A stretch of DNA of 49,192 bases from Deltaproteobacteria bacterium. Its GTDB lineage: Bacteria; Bdellovibrionota_C; UBA2361; JAFLCA01. Under the pieces are notes generated by a model. The model ran no database searches and had not been told where the DNA came from. It was given only the letters and a program-made list of their open reading frames with translations. The position numbers and the translations under genes were made by a program. Shown piece by piece: positions 17,567 to 25,769 of this stretch (positions are counted from its first letter, which is position 1; each line of letters starts with the position of its first letter). The stretch spans positions 1 through 49,192 of the forward strand of contig JAFLCA010000003.1 of assembly GCA_017302875.1 (NCBI GenBank), written 5' to 3'.

Positions 17567-18106
17567 ATGTCACGTATTGGAAAACAACCAGTAACTGTTC
17601 CTGCCGGTGTGAAAGCGTCGGTGAGCAATGGCGTCGTTCATGTCGAGGGGCCCAAGGGCAAACTTGACTACACTCTCGGTGCCGGTGTTCAAGCTGCCAT
17701 TCAGGACGGCAAAGTCGTAGTCAGCATCGTTGGAAGCGATAATCAGACCCGCGCAAACTTCGGTACTGCGCGCGCCCGTATCAACAACATGGTTGAGGGC
17801 GTCACCAAGGGTTGGAAGCGTTCGCTTGAACTCTTCGGCGTTGGTTACAACGCAAAGATTCAAGGCCAAGCGCTCACGCTTGCAGTCGGATTTTCTCATG
17901 AAGTGAAGATGGACTTGCCTAAGGAAGTGAAGTGCAACGTCGTCAAGAACACCATCGAGCTCGAGTCAGCCGATCGTGAACTTGTCGGAACTGTTGCTGC
18001 GCGCATCCGTAAAGTACAGCCTCCCGAGCCGTATCTCGGTAAAGGAATCAAGTTCACGGAAGAGAAAGTTCGTCGCAAGGCCGGTAAGACCGGTAAGAAG
18101 GCATAA
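17567..18106 (+). CDS. rplF: 50S ribosomal protein L6
   Basis: This encodes 179 residues. L6 stabilises the GTPase-associated region. It has two similar alpha/beta domains, with SRIGKQPVTVPAGV at the start and the motif PPEPYLGKGIKFTEEKVRRKAGK at the end. A 9-bp hairpin includes its stop codon (18104-18124). Confidence 0.97.
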   Translation: MSRIGKQPVTVPAGVKASVSNGVVHVEGPKGKLDYTLGAGVQAAIQDGKVVVSIVGSDNQTRANFGTARARINNMVEGVTKGWKRSLELFGVGYNAKIQGQALTLAVGFSHEVKMDLPKEVKCNVVKNTIELESADRELVGTVAARIRKVQPPEPYLGKGIKFTEEKVRRKAGKTGKKA

Positions 18107-18124
18107 TTTACCGCAGGTAAATTA
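18104..18124 (+). promoter_or_regulatory. Perfect hairpin starting at the rplF stop codon
   Basis: TAATTTACC (18104-18112) pairs perfectly with GGTAAATTA (18116-18124), loop GCA. The stop TAA is the start of the left arm, the same arrangement as at the end of rpsL (5624-5652). Confidence 0.55.
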
Positions 18125-18141
18125 CGAGCTAAGGAGAATTT

Positions 18142-18552
18142 ATGGCAATCAAGTCGAAAAAAGTAAAAACCTCTTCACGCGATCGCGTCAAGCATCGTAT
18201 TCGCAAGCGCATTACCGGCAGCGAGGCTCGCCCGCGTTTGACGGTTTTCAAGAGCGTGCAGCATACCTATGCGCAGCTTGTGGATGATATCACTGGCGTT
18301 ACGTTGTTGAGCGCTTCGACCCTTGATAAGGATGTCGTTGCCCGCATCAGCTCCATCAATGTCGAAGAAGCTCCAAGCAAAGCAAAGAGCAAGAAGAGTG
18401 TAGCGGCAGCCCGCGCTGTCGGTCTCGTTTTGGCTGAGCGCTGCAAGAGCAAGAATATTTCCGCAGTAGTTTTCGATAGAAACGGGTTCGTATATCACGG
18501 CCGTATTAGCGCCGTGGCAGACGGAGCTCGCGAAGGCGGATTACAGTTTTAG
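18142..18552 (+). CDS. rplR: 50S ribosomal protein L18
   Basis: This encodes 136 residues. L18 carries 5S rRNA into the 50S subunit. Seen are RLTVFKSVQHTYAQLVDD, the VGLVLAERCKSKNIS helix and the C-terminal FDRNGFVYHGRISAVADGARE. It has a basic, slightly longer N-terminal tail. TAAGGAGAA precedes the ATG. Confidence 0.97.
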   Translation: MAIKSKKVKTSSRDRVKHRIRKRITGSEARPRLTVFKSVQHTYAQLVDDITGVTLLSASTLDKDVVARISSINVEEAPSKAKSKKSVAAARAVGLVLAERCKSKNISAVVFDRNGFVYHGRISAVADGAREGGLQF

Positions 18553-18570
18553 AATTAGGTAGAACCGAAC

Positions 18571-19113
18571 ATGGCGCTTAAGAATAAAGTAGAAGTTCGT
18601 CGCATTCCTGCTGATCAGTGCGGAGAGCTCAAAGACAAAACAGTATTCATCAATCGCGTAGCGAAAGTAGTGAAGGGCGGACGCCGCTTCAGCTTCAGCG
18701 CGCTTGTGGTTACCGGTGACGGCCGTGGCCACATTGGATTCGGATTGGGTAAGGCCGGTGAGGTTCCTGACGCTATCCGCAAGGCTTCTGAGCAAGCCCG
18801 CAAGAGCATCGTTAAGGTTCCGCTTCGCGGCACCACGATTCCTCATGATGCCTTGGGCAAAGCCGGAGCATCTTCCGTAATTCTTAAGTCGGCCCCTCCT
18901 GGAACGGGAGTTATCGCCGGTTCCGTGGTGCGCTCGGTTGTTGAGGCCATCGGAATTAAAGACATCAAGACCAAGTGCATCGGTTCGAGCAACCCGCACA
19001 ACGTGCTTTCTGCAACTCTCGAAGGCCTCCTTCAGATGAAAGAGCCAGAAGTTGTTGCATCAATGCGCGGAAGCGATATCGAGCACATCGGGTATAAGAC
19101 AGTTAACGCGTAG
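18571..19113 (+). CDS. rpsE: 30S ribosomal protein S5
   Basis: This encodes 180 residues. S5 acts in decoding fidelity and lines the mRNA entry. The dsRBD-like part ([36 protein letters not shown]) and the C-terminal [19 protein letters not shown] segment are intact. It starts 18 bases after rplR. Confidence 0.97.
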   Translation: MALKNKVEVRRIPADQCGELKDKTVFINRVAKVVKGGRRFSFSALVVTGDGRGHIGFGLGKAGEVPDAIRKASEQARKSIVKVPLRGTTIPHDALGKAGASSVILKSAPPGTGVIAGSVVRSVVEAIGIKDIKTKCIGSSNPHNVLSATLEGLLQMKEPEVVASMRGSDIEHIGYKTVNA

Positions 19114-19131
19114 TTAGAGTTGAATGCGGTT

Positions 19132-19338
19132 ATGGCAACCAAGAAGAAACAAGAAACCACTGGCAAGAAGATCGTTGTGCGTCAAACGCGCAGCAAGATT
19201 GGCCGTAACAAGGAAGTGCGTAACACCTTGTGCGCTCTTGGATTGGGCAATATTGGCGACACCTGCGAGCATGTTGCGAGCCCGAGCGTGCTTGGAATGA
19301 TTCGTCGCGTGCACAGCATCGTTGAAGTTATTTCCTAA
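19132..19338 (+). CDS. rpmD: 50S ribosomal protein L30
   Basis: This encodes 68 residues from the ATG at 19132; a TTG at 19120 is possible. L30 is a small 50S surface protein. Core IVVRQTRSKIGRNKEVRNTL and GLGNIGDTCEHVASPSVLGM match the family, after a short Lys-rich lead. It lies between rpsE and rplO as usual. Confidence 0.94.
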   Translation: MATKKKQETTGKKIVVRQTRSKIGRNKEVRNTLCALGLGNIGDTCEHVASPSVLGMIRRVHSIVEVIS

Positions 19339-19413
19339 GGGAAGCGTTCAGCGCTGTGGCCGGACTTGATATTTAGTACCCAGATCACTGGATCGTAAAA
19401 AGAGAGAAAGACT

Positions 19414-19929
19414 ATGGAATTATCAAAACTTGCTCCTCGACATGGAGCTCGCAAATCCCGACGACGCGTAGGACGCGGTGAATCGTCTGGTGTGGGTAAG
19501 ACCTCAGGTAAGGGTGGTAAGGGACAAACTGCTCGTTCCGGCGGACATGTTCGCCCCGGATTCGAAGGCGGTCAGATGCCTTTGTACCGTCGCTTGCCGA
19601 AGTTCGGCTTCACCTCCCGCACCAAGGTGCTGGGATTGAACCAGTATCATGTAATTAACCTTTCCAAGCTTGATAAGTTTGAAAATGGTTCGACCGTTGA
19701 CGCCGATGCCATATTGGCAAAGCGTTACGGCAACAATAACCGCAACAAGGCTGGCATCAAGGTATTGGGGACCGGAGAGTTGACCAAGAAGCTGCACGTT
19801 AAAGTGCACGCCATTTCAGCTTCCGCGAAGGCCAAGATTGAATCACTCGGCGGCAGTGTCGAACTTCTTCAATCGAAGCAGGAAGTAGCGGCGCAAACGA
19901 AAGAAGCCGGTAAGAAAGGATCAAAGTAA
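19414..19929 (+). CDS. rplO: 50S ribosomal protein L15
   Basis: This encodes 171 residues. L15 binds 23S late in assembly. It has a Gly/Arg-rich N-terminal half (RRRVGRGESSGVGKTSGKGG, then FEGGQMPLYRRLPKFGF) and a globular C-terminal half. The last roughly 20 residues form a Gln/Lys/Ala tail, longer than in E. coli (144). A 19-bp inverted repeat follows the stop. Confidence 0.97.
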   Translation: MELSKLAPRHGARKSRRRVGRGESSGVGKTSGKGGKGQTARSGGHVRPGFEGGQMPLYRRLPKFGFTSRTKVLGLNQYHVINLSKLDKFENGSTVDADAILAKRYGNNNRNKAGIKVLGTGELTKKLHVKVHAISASAKAKIESLGGSVELLQSKQEVAAQTKEAGKKGSK

Positions 19930-19935
19930 GTTTTT

Positions 19936-20005
19936 ACCACCGAGTCCACCGAGATTGCCGAGAGAACAATTGCGTTTTCTTAGTGGTCTCGGTGGACTCG
20001 GTGGT
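19936..20005 (+). repeat. 19-bp inverted repeat built of 9-base CCACCGAG units
   Basis: ACCACCGAGTCCACCGAGA (19936-19954) is repeated perfectly in reverse complement at 19987-20005, with 32 bases between. Each arm holds two CCACCGAG copies spaced by nine bases; a third, weaker GCCGAGAG follows the left arm at 19957. It fills most of the rplO-secY spacer. As RNA it would form a very stable hairpin. It resembles dispersed palindromic (REP/MITE-like) elements, but a second copy is not present in this window. Confidence 0.75.
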
Positions 20006-20054
20006 CTAGTTTAGAGCTCAAGCATTTCGCACCTGGAGTGGGGGAACTTTTCAA

Positions 20055-21395
20055 ATGATCGGTGGTCTTGGTGACGTAGGTAAGATTCCTGAATTGCGGA
20101 AACGTATTTTCTTCACCTTGGCAATGCTGGCGGTGTACCGCCTCGGTGTGTATGTTTCAACCCCCGGTATCGACGTTGAATCCCTGCGCAGACTTTTTGA
20201 TTCCGGCGACGGCGGTTTATTCGGCCTCGTTAACATGTTCTCCGGAGGCGCGCTCGAACACTTCTCGATCTTCACGCTTGGTATTACTCCCTACATCAGC
20301 GTCTCGATTATTTTACAAGTTCTCACTCCGACGATTCCCGCACTGGCGCAGCTCAAGAAAGAGGGCGAGGCCGGACAGAGAATCATTACTCGCTATACCC
20401 GCTATGGCACCATTTTGCTCGGATTGTTCCAGAGCTTGATGATTGCGTACGGTTTGGAAGGGCAAGGGCTTGTGCACTCGCCTGGTTGGACGTTCCGCAT
20501 CACCACCATGATTACGTTGACAGCCGGTACCGCATTCATCATGTGGTTGGGCGAGCAGATCACCGAGAAGGGCATCGGAAACGGTATCAGCATAATCATC
20601 TTTGCCGGCATCGTTGCTCGCATGCCGCAGGTACTGGTTGAGACATTGGCACTTGCGCGAACGGGTGAAATCGCCCCGCTGACTGTTCTCTTCTTGTTCG
20701 CCTTCAGCGTGTTGACCACTGCAGCTATCGTATTCGTGGAGCGTTCACATAGAAAGATTCCGATCCAGTATCCACGTCGCATGGTCGGCAAGCATATGGC
20801 GCAGGCTCAGACGCAGTACATGCCGCTGAAGGTCAATATGGCCGGCGTTATTCCTCCAATTTTTGCCTCGGCATTCCTTGTAGTGCCGGCTACGATTGCT
20901 TCGTTTTCAAAGAATGAAGTCGTGCAGGATTTCGTGCAGTACATGCACCCTGGCAGTTGGATTTACACCATCGTGTTTGTCACCTTAATTATTCTGTTCA
21001 GCTTCTTCTATACGGCTGTTATCTTCAATCCGCCGGAAGTCGCCGAGAACCTTAAGAAGAACGGTGGATTCGTTCCGACCGTTCGTCCGGGCAAGCAGAC
21101 TGCAGATTTCTTCTATGACGTTTTGAATCGCATGACGATTTGGGGTGCCCTCTACATAGCCGCAGTTTGTATTGTTCCGCAGCTTGTCTACTTGCAGCTT
21201 GGAGCCAATTCCTTCGCGCACGTATTCGGTGGAACTGCAATTTTGATCGTCGTCGGCGTGACTCTGGACACTGCGTCGCAAATCGAATCGCATGTCGTCG
21301 CGAAAAATTATGAAGCCTTTATGAGCCGCAGTACAAAGGTACGGGGCGGGTTGGGATCGATGAGTCATATGCGGTCACGTCTGCTTCGCCGTTAA
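20055..21395 (+). CDS. secY: Preprotein translocase subunit SecY
   Basis: This encodes 446 residues. SecY is the channel of the SecYEG translocon in the inner membrane. Ten hydrophobic segments can be traced. Family signatures: GIDVESLRRLF, a plug region, ITPYISVSIILQVLTP, and the cytosolic RVMGKHMAQAQ-like loop (here RRMVGKHMAQAQTQYMP), and NPPEVAENLKKNGGFVP. GGGGGAAC precedes the ATG. adk follows after 10 bases. Confidence 0.97.
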   Translation: MIGGLGDVGKIPELRKRIFFTLAMLAVYRLGVYVSTPGIDVESLRRLFDSGDGGLFGLVNMFSGGALEHFSIFTLGITPYISVSIILQVLTPTIPALAQLKKEGEAGQRIITRYTRYGTILLGLFQSLMIAYGLEGQGLVHSPGWTFRITTMITLTAGTAFIMWLGEQITEKGIGNGISIIIFAGIVARMPQVLVETLALARTGEIAPLTVLFLFAFSVLTTAAIVFVERSHRKIPIQYPRRMVGKHMAQAQTQYMPLKVNMAGVIPPIFASAFLVVPATIASFSKNEVVQDFVQYMHPGSWIYTIVFVTLIILFSFFYTAVIFNPPEVAENLKKNGGFVPTVRPGKQTADFFYDVLNRMTIWGALYIAAVCIVPQLVYLQLGANSFAHVFGGTAILIVVGVTLDTASQIESHVVAKNYEAFMSRSTKVRGGLGSMSHMRSRLLRR

Positions 21396-21405
21396 GGAGA
21401 AGTTC

Positions 21406-21990
21406 ATGCGTATCATTTTGCTCGGACCTCCGGGCGCTGGAAAAGGGACTCAAGCATTGTTGCTGGCGCGTGACGGAAACATCTGTCACATCTCGACCGG
21501 CGATATCATGCGTAAGGCAGTGGCCTCTGGCTCTGCACTTGGCCAAAAGGTAAAAGCGATTCTTGACGCCGGTGAACTCGTGCCCGACGAAATTGTGATC
21601 GCGGTAATTCGTGATCGCTTGTCGCAGCGTGATTGCGACGCAGGATTTTTGTTGGACGGATTTCCACGCACGGTCGATCAGGCCAAGGCCTTGACCGCTT
21701 TGCTCGGAGAAATGAAGAAGCCGATCACGCATGTGATAGAGCTCAAAGTGCCGGATCATGTGCTTATTGAACGCGTAAAAAAACGCGGTGAAGCCGGGTC
21801 GGGGAGAAGCGACGATACCGAGGAGGTGTTGGCTCGCCGTCTCGAAGTCTACTGGAAGCAGACGGCTCCAGTGACCAGTTATTACCGCGAAATTGGAAAA
21901 GTTATCGAGGTGGACGGACTTGGCACAGTCGAGGAAGTCCATGCGGCCATTATGAAAGTGGCGCAGGGTACGGCTTCAGTGAAGAAGTAA
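21406..21990 (+). CDS. adk: Adenylate kinase, short-lid form
   Basis: This encodes 194 residues. The enzyme converts ATP + AMP to 2 ADP in the cytoplasm. The P-loop GPPGAGKGTQ, the AMP-binding STGDIMRKAV and the GFPRTVDQAKAL motif are present. The lid is the short type (KKRGEAGSGRSDDTEEVLARRL), without the 27-residue zinc or hydrogen-bonded lid of the long form. It is tightly linked to secY. In most bacteria map and infA follow; here a 418-base non-coding stretch comes next. Confidence 0.96.
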   Translation: MRIILLGPPGAGKGTQALLLARDGNICHISTGDIMRKAVASGSALGQKVKAILDAGELVPDEIVIAVIRDRLSQRDCDAGFLLDGFPRTVDQAKALTALLGEMKKPITHVIELKVPDHVLIERVKKRGEAGSGRSDDTEEVLARRLEVYWKQTAPVTSYYREIGKVIEVDGLGTVEEVHAAIMKVAQGTASVKK

Positions 21991-22408
21991 CCACTTGATA
22001 TTATTGTAAATTTGCAGTCCTCTGGTTTTTTAGGGTAGGTTTTTGGGGAGTGAGGTACGGAGCGCTGGCTGCGGCTCTGTATAATTTAATCAGCCGGTCA
22101 AGGGTGATTCAATTAATATCTCGCTCAACATATTGAGATTGTTTTTGAAACCGGTTAATATCCGGCGCTCTCAAAAGGGACCGATTTGGAGCTGTTTCTG
22201 CCAGGTTAGCGACATTTTCCGCTGACCGTATCTACGGAAACCGCGCTTCCGAGAGCACCATCGACGATTAGTGAGTCGTTGGGCAGTAAAGCTTTTTGCT
22301 TTACTGCTTTGCAGCGTTATTGTCACTGAACTTTGCCGCGAGCATTGGTCACGACGATACTCACCGGAGATTTTTGTTTACCCGTTTTTGATTGATCAGG
22401 AGTTTACT
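21991..22408 (+). promoter_or_regulatory. Gene-free structured spacer and leader upstream of rpmJ
   Basis: This is a 418-base stretch where map and infA would be expected. No ORF with family support is seen in it. Paired elements: GGCGCTCTC 22164-22172 with GAGAGCACC 22251-22259 (one mismatch) closing a region that holds GGTTAGCG 22204-22211/CGCTGACC 22220-22227; and a perfect 10-bp stem 22283-22292/22298-22307 with a TTTTT loop. A TATAAT at 22080-22085 may be a -10 box, but no good -35 lies at the right distance. It may hold a secondary promoter and an autoregulatory leader for the alpha section. Confidence 0.5.
22283..22307 (+). promoter_or_regulatory. Perfect 10-bp hairpin in the rpmJ leader
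   Basis: GCAGTAAAGC (22283-22292) pairs with GCTTTACTGC (22298-22307) around a five-T loop. It lies 101 bases before the rpmJ start. There is no T-run after it, so it is not a normal terminator. Confidence 0.6.
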
Positions 22409-22525
22409 TTGAAAGTTCGAGCATCAGCAAAACCCATCTGCGCTTACTGCAAAGTCATCCGCCGTAAAGGAAAGGTGTATGTCATCTGCAGTCGTACTCC
22501 TAAGCATAAACAGCGGCAAGGATAA
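22409..22525 (+). CDS. rpmJ: 50S ribosomal protein L36
   Basis: This encodes 38 residues with a TTG start; CAGGAG lies six bases upstream. A longer in-frame start at 22271 would run through the leader hairpin and is rejected. L36 is a small zinc-ribbon protein of the 50S subunit. The zinc ligands are present (CAYC at 11-14, then Cys and His in CSRTPKH), so it is the C+ form. It is the first gene of the alpha section, 40 bases before rpsM. Confidence 0.93.
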   Translation: MKVRASAKPICAYCKVIRRKGKVYVICSRTPKHKQRQG

Positions 22526-22565
22526 TTTACAGTAAGAATAATTTTCGAGAATTAAGGAACGCATC

Positions 22566-22949
22566 ATGCCACGTATCGCCGGAGTTGATTTACCAAGGAA
22601 TAAAAGAATAGTCGTAGGACTAGGCTATTTGTACGGCATCGGACGCTCTGGCGCCGAGAAGATCCTCACGGAAGCCAAAGTTGATTTCAATTCGCGCACT
22701 GACAATCTCACGGAAGATGAAGTAGCGCGCATTCGCGGCATCATTGAAGCACGCTTGAAGGTAGAAGGTGATCTTCGCCGTGAAGTGCAGATGTCGATCA
22801 AGCGTTTGATGGACATGGGTTGCTATCGCGGACTTCGTCATCGCAAAGGCTTGCCAGCTCGTGGACAGCGTACTCGTACCAACGCGCGCACCAGAAAGGG
22901 TCCGCGTAAGGCAGCAATCGCCGGTAAGAAGCAGGCTACCAAGAAGTAA
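22566..22949 (+). CDS. rpsM: 30S ribosomal protein S13
   Basis: This encodes 127 residues. S13 lies in the 30S head and contacts the 50S subunit and P-site tRNA. It has [18 protein letters not shown], the [12 protein letters not shown] helix-hairpin-helix and the C-terminal [20 protein letters not shown]. It is standard. Confidence 0.97.
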   Translation: MPRIAGVDLPRNKRIVVGLGYLYGIGRSGAEKILTEAKVDFNSRTDNLTEDEVARIRGIIEARLKVEGDLRREVQMSIKRLMDMGCYRGLRHRKGLPARGQRTRTNARTRKGPRKAAIAGKKQATKK

Positions 22950-22981
22950 TTAGATCTCAATTCAGCTAAGGGAGAAACGTT

Positions 22982-23389
22982 TTGAATACTGAAGCAACAA
23001 CAGAAAAGAAACCGGCGGTTCGTAAGAAGAAAGTCAAAAAGAACGTGCCGGTTGGTATTGCCTTCGTGCATGCAACTTTTAACAACACCATTGTAACGAT
23101 CACGGATCCTTCGGGCGCTGTAGTGGCGTGGTCGAGCTCCGGTTCGAACGGTTTCAAGGGTTCGCGTAAGTCGACTCCGTTTGCTGCGCAGGTTGCCGGT
23201 GAAAATGCCGCTCGTAAGGCTAAGGAGTACGGCGTGCGTACGGTTACCGTTTACGTGAAGGGCCCGGGCTCAGGTCGTGAATCTGCGTTGCGCGCCTTGC
23301 ATCAAGCTGGTTTGAACATCACCTTGATCAAAGACACCACCCCGATTCCGCACAACGGATGCCGCCCCCGAAAGAGCCGACGCGTTTAG
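22982..23389 (+). CDS. rpsK: 30S ribosomal protein S11
   Basis: This encodes 135 residues with a TTG start and a GGGAG site. S11 shapes the 30S platform near the E site. It has [40 protein letters not shown] and the C-terminal [20 protein letters not shown]. The N-terminal lead is Lys/Thr/Glu-rich. Confidence 0.96.
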   Translation: MNTEATTEKKPAVRKKKVKKNVPVGIAFVHATFNNTIVTITDPSGAVVAWSSSGSNGFKGSRKSTPFAAQVAGENAARKAKEYGVRTVTVYVKGPGSGRESALRALHQAGLNITLIKDTTPIPHNGCRPRKSRRV

Positions 23390-23417
23390 TTTTTGAAGAA
23401 GAGAGAAAATAGGTCTT

Positions 23418-24044
23418 ATGGCAAAGTATTGTGGTCCAGTTTGTCGTCTATGCCGCAGAGAGGGTGAGAAACTCTTTTTGAAGGGCGAGCGTTGTTACAC
23501 CAACAAATGTGCGATTGAGCGCCGTGAAGGTGCCCCTGGTCAGCACGGTAAGGGACGCCAGGCGTTCTCTGACTTTAAAGTGCAGTTCCGCGAAAAGCAG
23601 AAGGTAAAGAGAATTTTCGGCATGCTCGAGAAGAGCTTCCGCAAGGTGTACGAGAAGGCCTCGACGTCGAAGGGTGTTACGGGTACTGAGTTGCTCGTTA
23701 ACCTTGAGCGCCGTTTGGACAATATCGTCTATCGCCTCGGCTTCGGTGCTTCGCGCCGTTTGTCGCGTCAGTTGGTAAGCCATGGTCTCGTACAGATCAA
23801 CGGTCGTCCGGTTAACATTCCGTCCTACCAAGTAAAGGTCGGTGATGTGGTGGAAATCCGCGAGCGCAATAAGAAAGACATGGGCATTGCCGCTTCGATG
23901 TTGGCTGCAGAAAGCCGCGTCATTCCTGAGTGGCTCGCTCTCGATAAGAACGCAGTGAAGGGAACGGTTAACGCCTTGCCGTCACGCGCTCAATTGTCGC
24001 AGAGTGTCAACGAGCAGCTGATCGTCGAGTTGTACTCGAAGTAA
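23418..24044 (+). CDS. rpsD: 30S ribosomal protein S4
   Basis: This encodes 208 residues. S4 starts 30S body assembly and in E. coli represses the alpha operon. Near the N-terminus there are four Cys (CGPVCRLCRREG and the RCYTNKC segment), the zinc-binding C+ form. The S4 RNA-binding domain follows (LERRLDNIVYRLGFG, HGLVQINGRPVNIPSYQV). Its likely target would be the structured leader before rpmJ; this is an inference. Confidence 0.97.
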   Translation: MAKYCGPVCRLCRREGEKLFLKGERCYTNKCAIERREGAPGQHGKGRQAFSDFKVQFREKQKVKRIFGMLEKSFRKVYEKASTSKGVTGTELLVNLERRLDNIVYRLGFGASRRLSRQLVSHGLVQINGRPVNIPSYQVKVGDVVEIRERNKKDMGIAASMLAAESRVIPEWLALDKNAVKGTVNALPSRAQLSQSVNEQLIVELYSK

Positions 24045-24091
24045 TCGTTTTTTGAAGTAAATTTTCAGTAGTTTCCTCAAGAGAGAATGGC

Positions 24092-25108
24092 ATGAAAAAA
24101 GTTAGCCTCAGAGACCTGATCAAACCGAAGAGAATCGAAGTAGAAGGTGCAACTCCTGACGATCGTTACGGCAAGTTTATCGCTGAGCCGCTTGAGCGCG
24201 GATTCGGTGTTACGATTGGTAACAGCTTGCGCCGTATTTTGTTGTCGTCCTTGCAGGGCGCTGCAATTACCTCGATCTCCGTAGAAGGGGTGATGCATGA
24301 GTTCTCGACGATCCCCGGCGTCATTGAAGACGTTACGGAAATTGTTCTTAACTTGAAGGAAATTGTCCCAAGACTCGAAGACAAGGAAGAAGCCCGTCTG
24401 CGCGTCGAAGCAACCGGCCCTTGCGAAGTGAAGGCTGGAATGCTGACCGGAGATCCTTCCGTTGTGATCTTGAACCCTGAAGCGCATATCGCAACGTTGT
24501 CCGAAGGGGCAACGCTTAAGATGGACGTCACGGTGAGAGTCGGTCGCGGTTACGTTTCCGCCGACAAGAACAAGACTGAAGATGCCCCGATGGGAACTAT
24601 CTTTATCGATTCCATGTTCTCGCCGATCCGCAAGGTGAACCACTTGGTCACCAACGCGCGTGTTGGTCAGCGCACGGACTACGACAGCTTGCTCATGGAA
24701 ATCTGGACGAATGGCAGCATTGATCCTCGTTCGGCTGTTGCCCAGGCAGCCCATATTCTTCTCGATCAACTTGGCCTCTTCGTAGGTGAAGGTCTGATCG
24801 TTGAGAAGGAAGAGCCGGTTATTTCCGAGCCGAAGAAGAAGCTCAACGAGAACCTCTTCCGTCGTATCGAAGAAATCGAACTCAGCGTACGCAGTGCGAA
24901 CTGCCTCGAGAACGCCGACATCAAGTACATCGGCGAGCTCGTGCAGAAGACGGAAGCAGAAATGCTTCGTACGAAGAATTTCGGCCGTAAGTCCCTCAAC
25001 GAGATCAAGGAGATCTTGGGCGAGATGGGTCTTTCTTTGGGCATGAAGCTCGAAGATTTCCCGGCGCGAAAAGAGCTCGAGCAGTTGAAGGAACAGGTAG
25101 ATCATTAG
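24092..25108 (+). CDS. rpoA: DNA-directed RNA polymerase subunit alpha
   Basis: This encodes 338 residues. The alpha dimer scaffolds RNA polymerase and its C-terminal domain binds UP elements and activators. The N-terminal domain has the [17 protein letters not shown] motif. The C-terminal domain (about 255-325) has [15 protein letters not shown], with the DNA-contacting Arg and Asn, and [20 protein letters not shown]. It is 47 bases from rpsD; rplQ follows after a 115-base structured spacer. Confidence 0.98.
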   Translation: MKKVSLRDLIKPKRIEVEGATPDDRYGKFIAEPLERGFGVTIGNSLRRILLSSLQGAAITSISVEGVMHEFSTIPGVIEDVTEIVLNLKEIVPRLEDKEEARLRVEATGPCEVKAGMLTGDPSVVILNPEAHIATLSEGATLKMDVTVRVGRGYVSADKNKTEDAPMGTIFIDSMFSPIRKVNHLVTNARVGQRTDYDSLLMEIWTNGSIDPRSAVAQAAHILLDQLGLFVGEGLIVEKEEPVISEPKKKLNENLFRRIEEIELSVRSANCLENADIKYIGELVQKTEAEMLRTKNFGRKSLNEIKEILGEMGLSLGMKLEDFPARKELEQLKEQVDH

Positions 25109-25145
25109 TTTGTAGTAGTACCCGCGGGTCAGAGAGGAGAGCTTG

Positions 25146-25217
25146 TTCTCTCCTTTTGGGCCCCAGGGCAGGGATCTTGATACCTGCTTAGCGGCAGTGG
25201 GTCCCAAAAGGAGAGAA
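25146..25217 (+). promoter_or_regulatory. Long stem-loop that sequesters the rplQ ribosome binding site
   Basis: Bases 25146-25160 (TTCTCTCCTTTTGGG) pair perfectly with 25203-25217. After one mismatch, CCCA 25162-25165 pairs with TGGG 25198-25201. An inner stem GCAGG 25168-25172/CCTGC 25183-25187 caps it. The right arm contains AAAAGGAGAG, the Shine-Dalgarno site of rplQ, whose ATG is at 25224. In the folded state the site is fully paired. This fits translational control of L17 by a ligand or by ribosome passage from rpoA. Confidence 0.7.
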
Positions 25218-25223
25218 AGTTTT

Positions 25224-25664
25224 ATGCGTCACGGTAATGCGTTTGGTAAATTTCAGAAGTCCCGCTCTCATCAGCGCGCGATGTTCCGTAATATGGCTAC
25301 GTCCTTGTTCTTGAATGAGCGTTGCGAGACGACTGTTCAGAAGGCCAAGGAGTTGCAGCGTATTGCTGAGAAGCTCATCACCCTTGGACGCAAGGACACG
25401 CTCGCTTCTCGTCGTATTGCCTTGACCTACATCATGGACAAAGGCGTAGTACATAAGCTTTTCACTGACATTGGCCCGCGCTTTAAGAGCCGCGCTGGTG
25501 GATACACCCGTGTTGTTCGTACTCGTCATCGTCATGGTGATGCTGCAGAGCTCGCGATGATTTCTCTGCTTGCAGCGGACGAAGCTCCGAAGAAAGCCAA
25601 GAAGACGGAAAAGAAAACGGCTTCCAAAAAGAGTGAAGCTAAGACCGAAGCGAAAGAAGCCTAG
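25224..25664 (+). CDS. rplQ: 50S ribosomal protein L17
   Basis: This encodes 146 residues. The ATG at 25224 gives the family start MRHGNAFGKFQKSRSHQRAM; the frame stays open further upstream through the stem-loop only by chance. L17 lies near the tunnel exit. It has TSLFLNERCETTVQKAKEL and YTRVVRTRHRHGDAAELAMI, then a Lys/Ala/Glu tail of about 30 residues. Its ribosome site is inside the stem 25146-25217. Confidence 0.97.
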   Translation: MRHGNAFGKFQKSRSHQRAMFRNMATSLFLNERCETTVQKAKELQRIAEKLITLGRKDTLASRRIALTYIMDKGVVHKLFTDIGPRFKSRAGGYTRVVRTRHRHGDAAELAMISLLAADEAPKKAKKTEKKTASKKSEAKTEAKEA

Positions 25665-25680
25665 GTTATAAAGTTTGCAG

Positions 25681-25710
25681 TGAAAATCGAGACTTTGGTC
25701 TCGATTTTCA
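25681..25710 (+). terminator. Terminator of the ribosomal superoperon
   Basis: A 13-bp perfect stem (25681-25693 with 25698-25710; arm TGAAAATCGAGAC) with a TTTG loop is followed by TTTG. The T-rich right arm and A-rich left arm suit termination. It lies 17 bases after rplQ. Confidence 0.75.
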
Positions 25711-25769
25711 TTTGATGCCTGAGTATCTTTGCATTCCGCGCACTATTCATTTCGAAGGGAGCTATCATC

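Noticed and set aside
22271-22408. Longer rpmJ ORF starting at GTG 22271 with a hydrophobic N-terminus
   Set aside because: The added 46 residues are encoded by the leader hairpin, and L36 is always about 37-38 residues; TTG at 22409 has a good ribosome site.
25143-25223. N-terminal extension of L17
   Set aside because: The open frame crosses the stem-loop and the ribosome binding site; family start is MRHGNAFGK.
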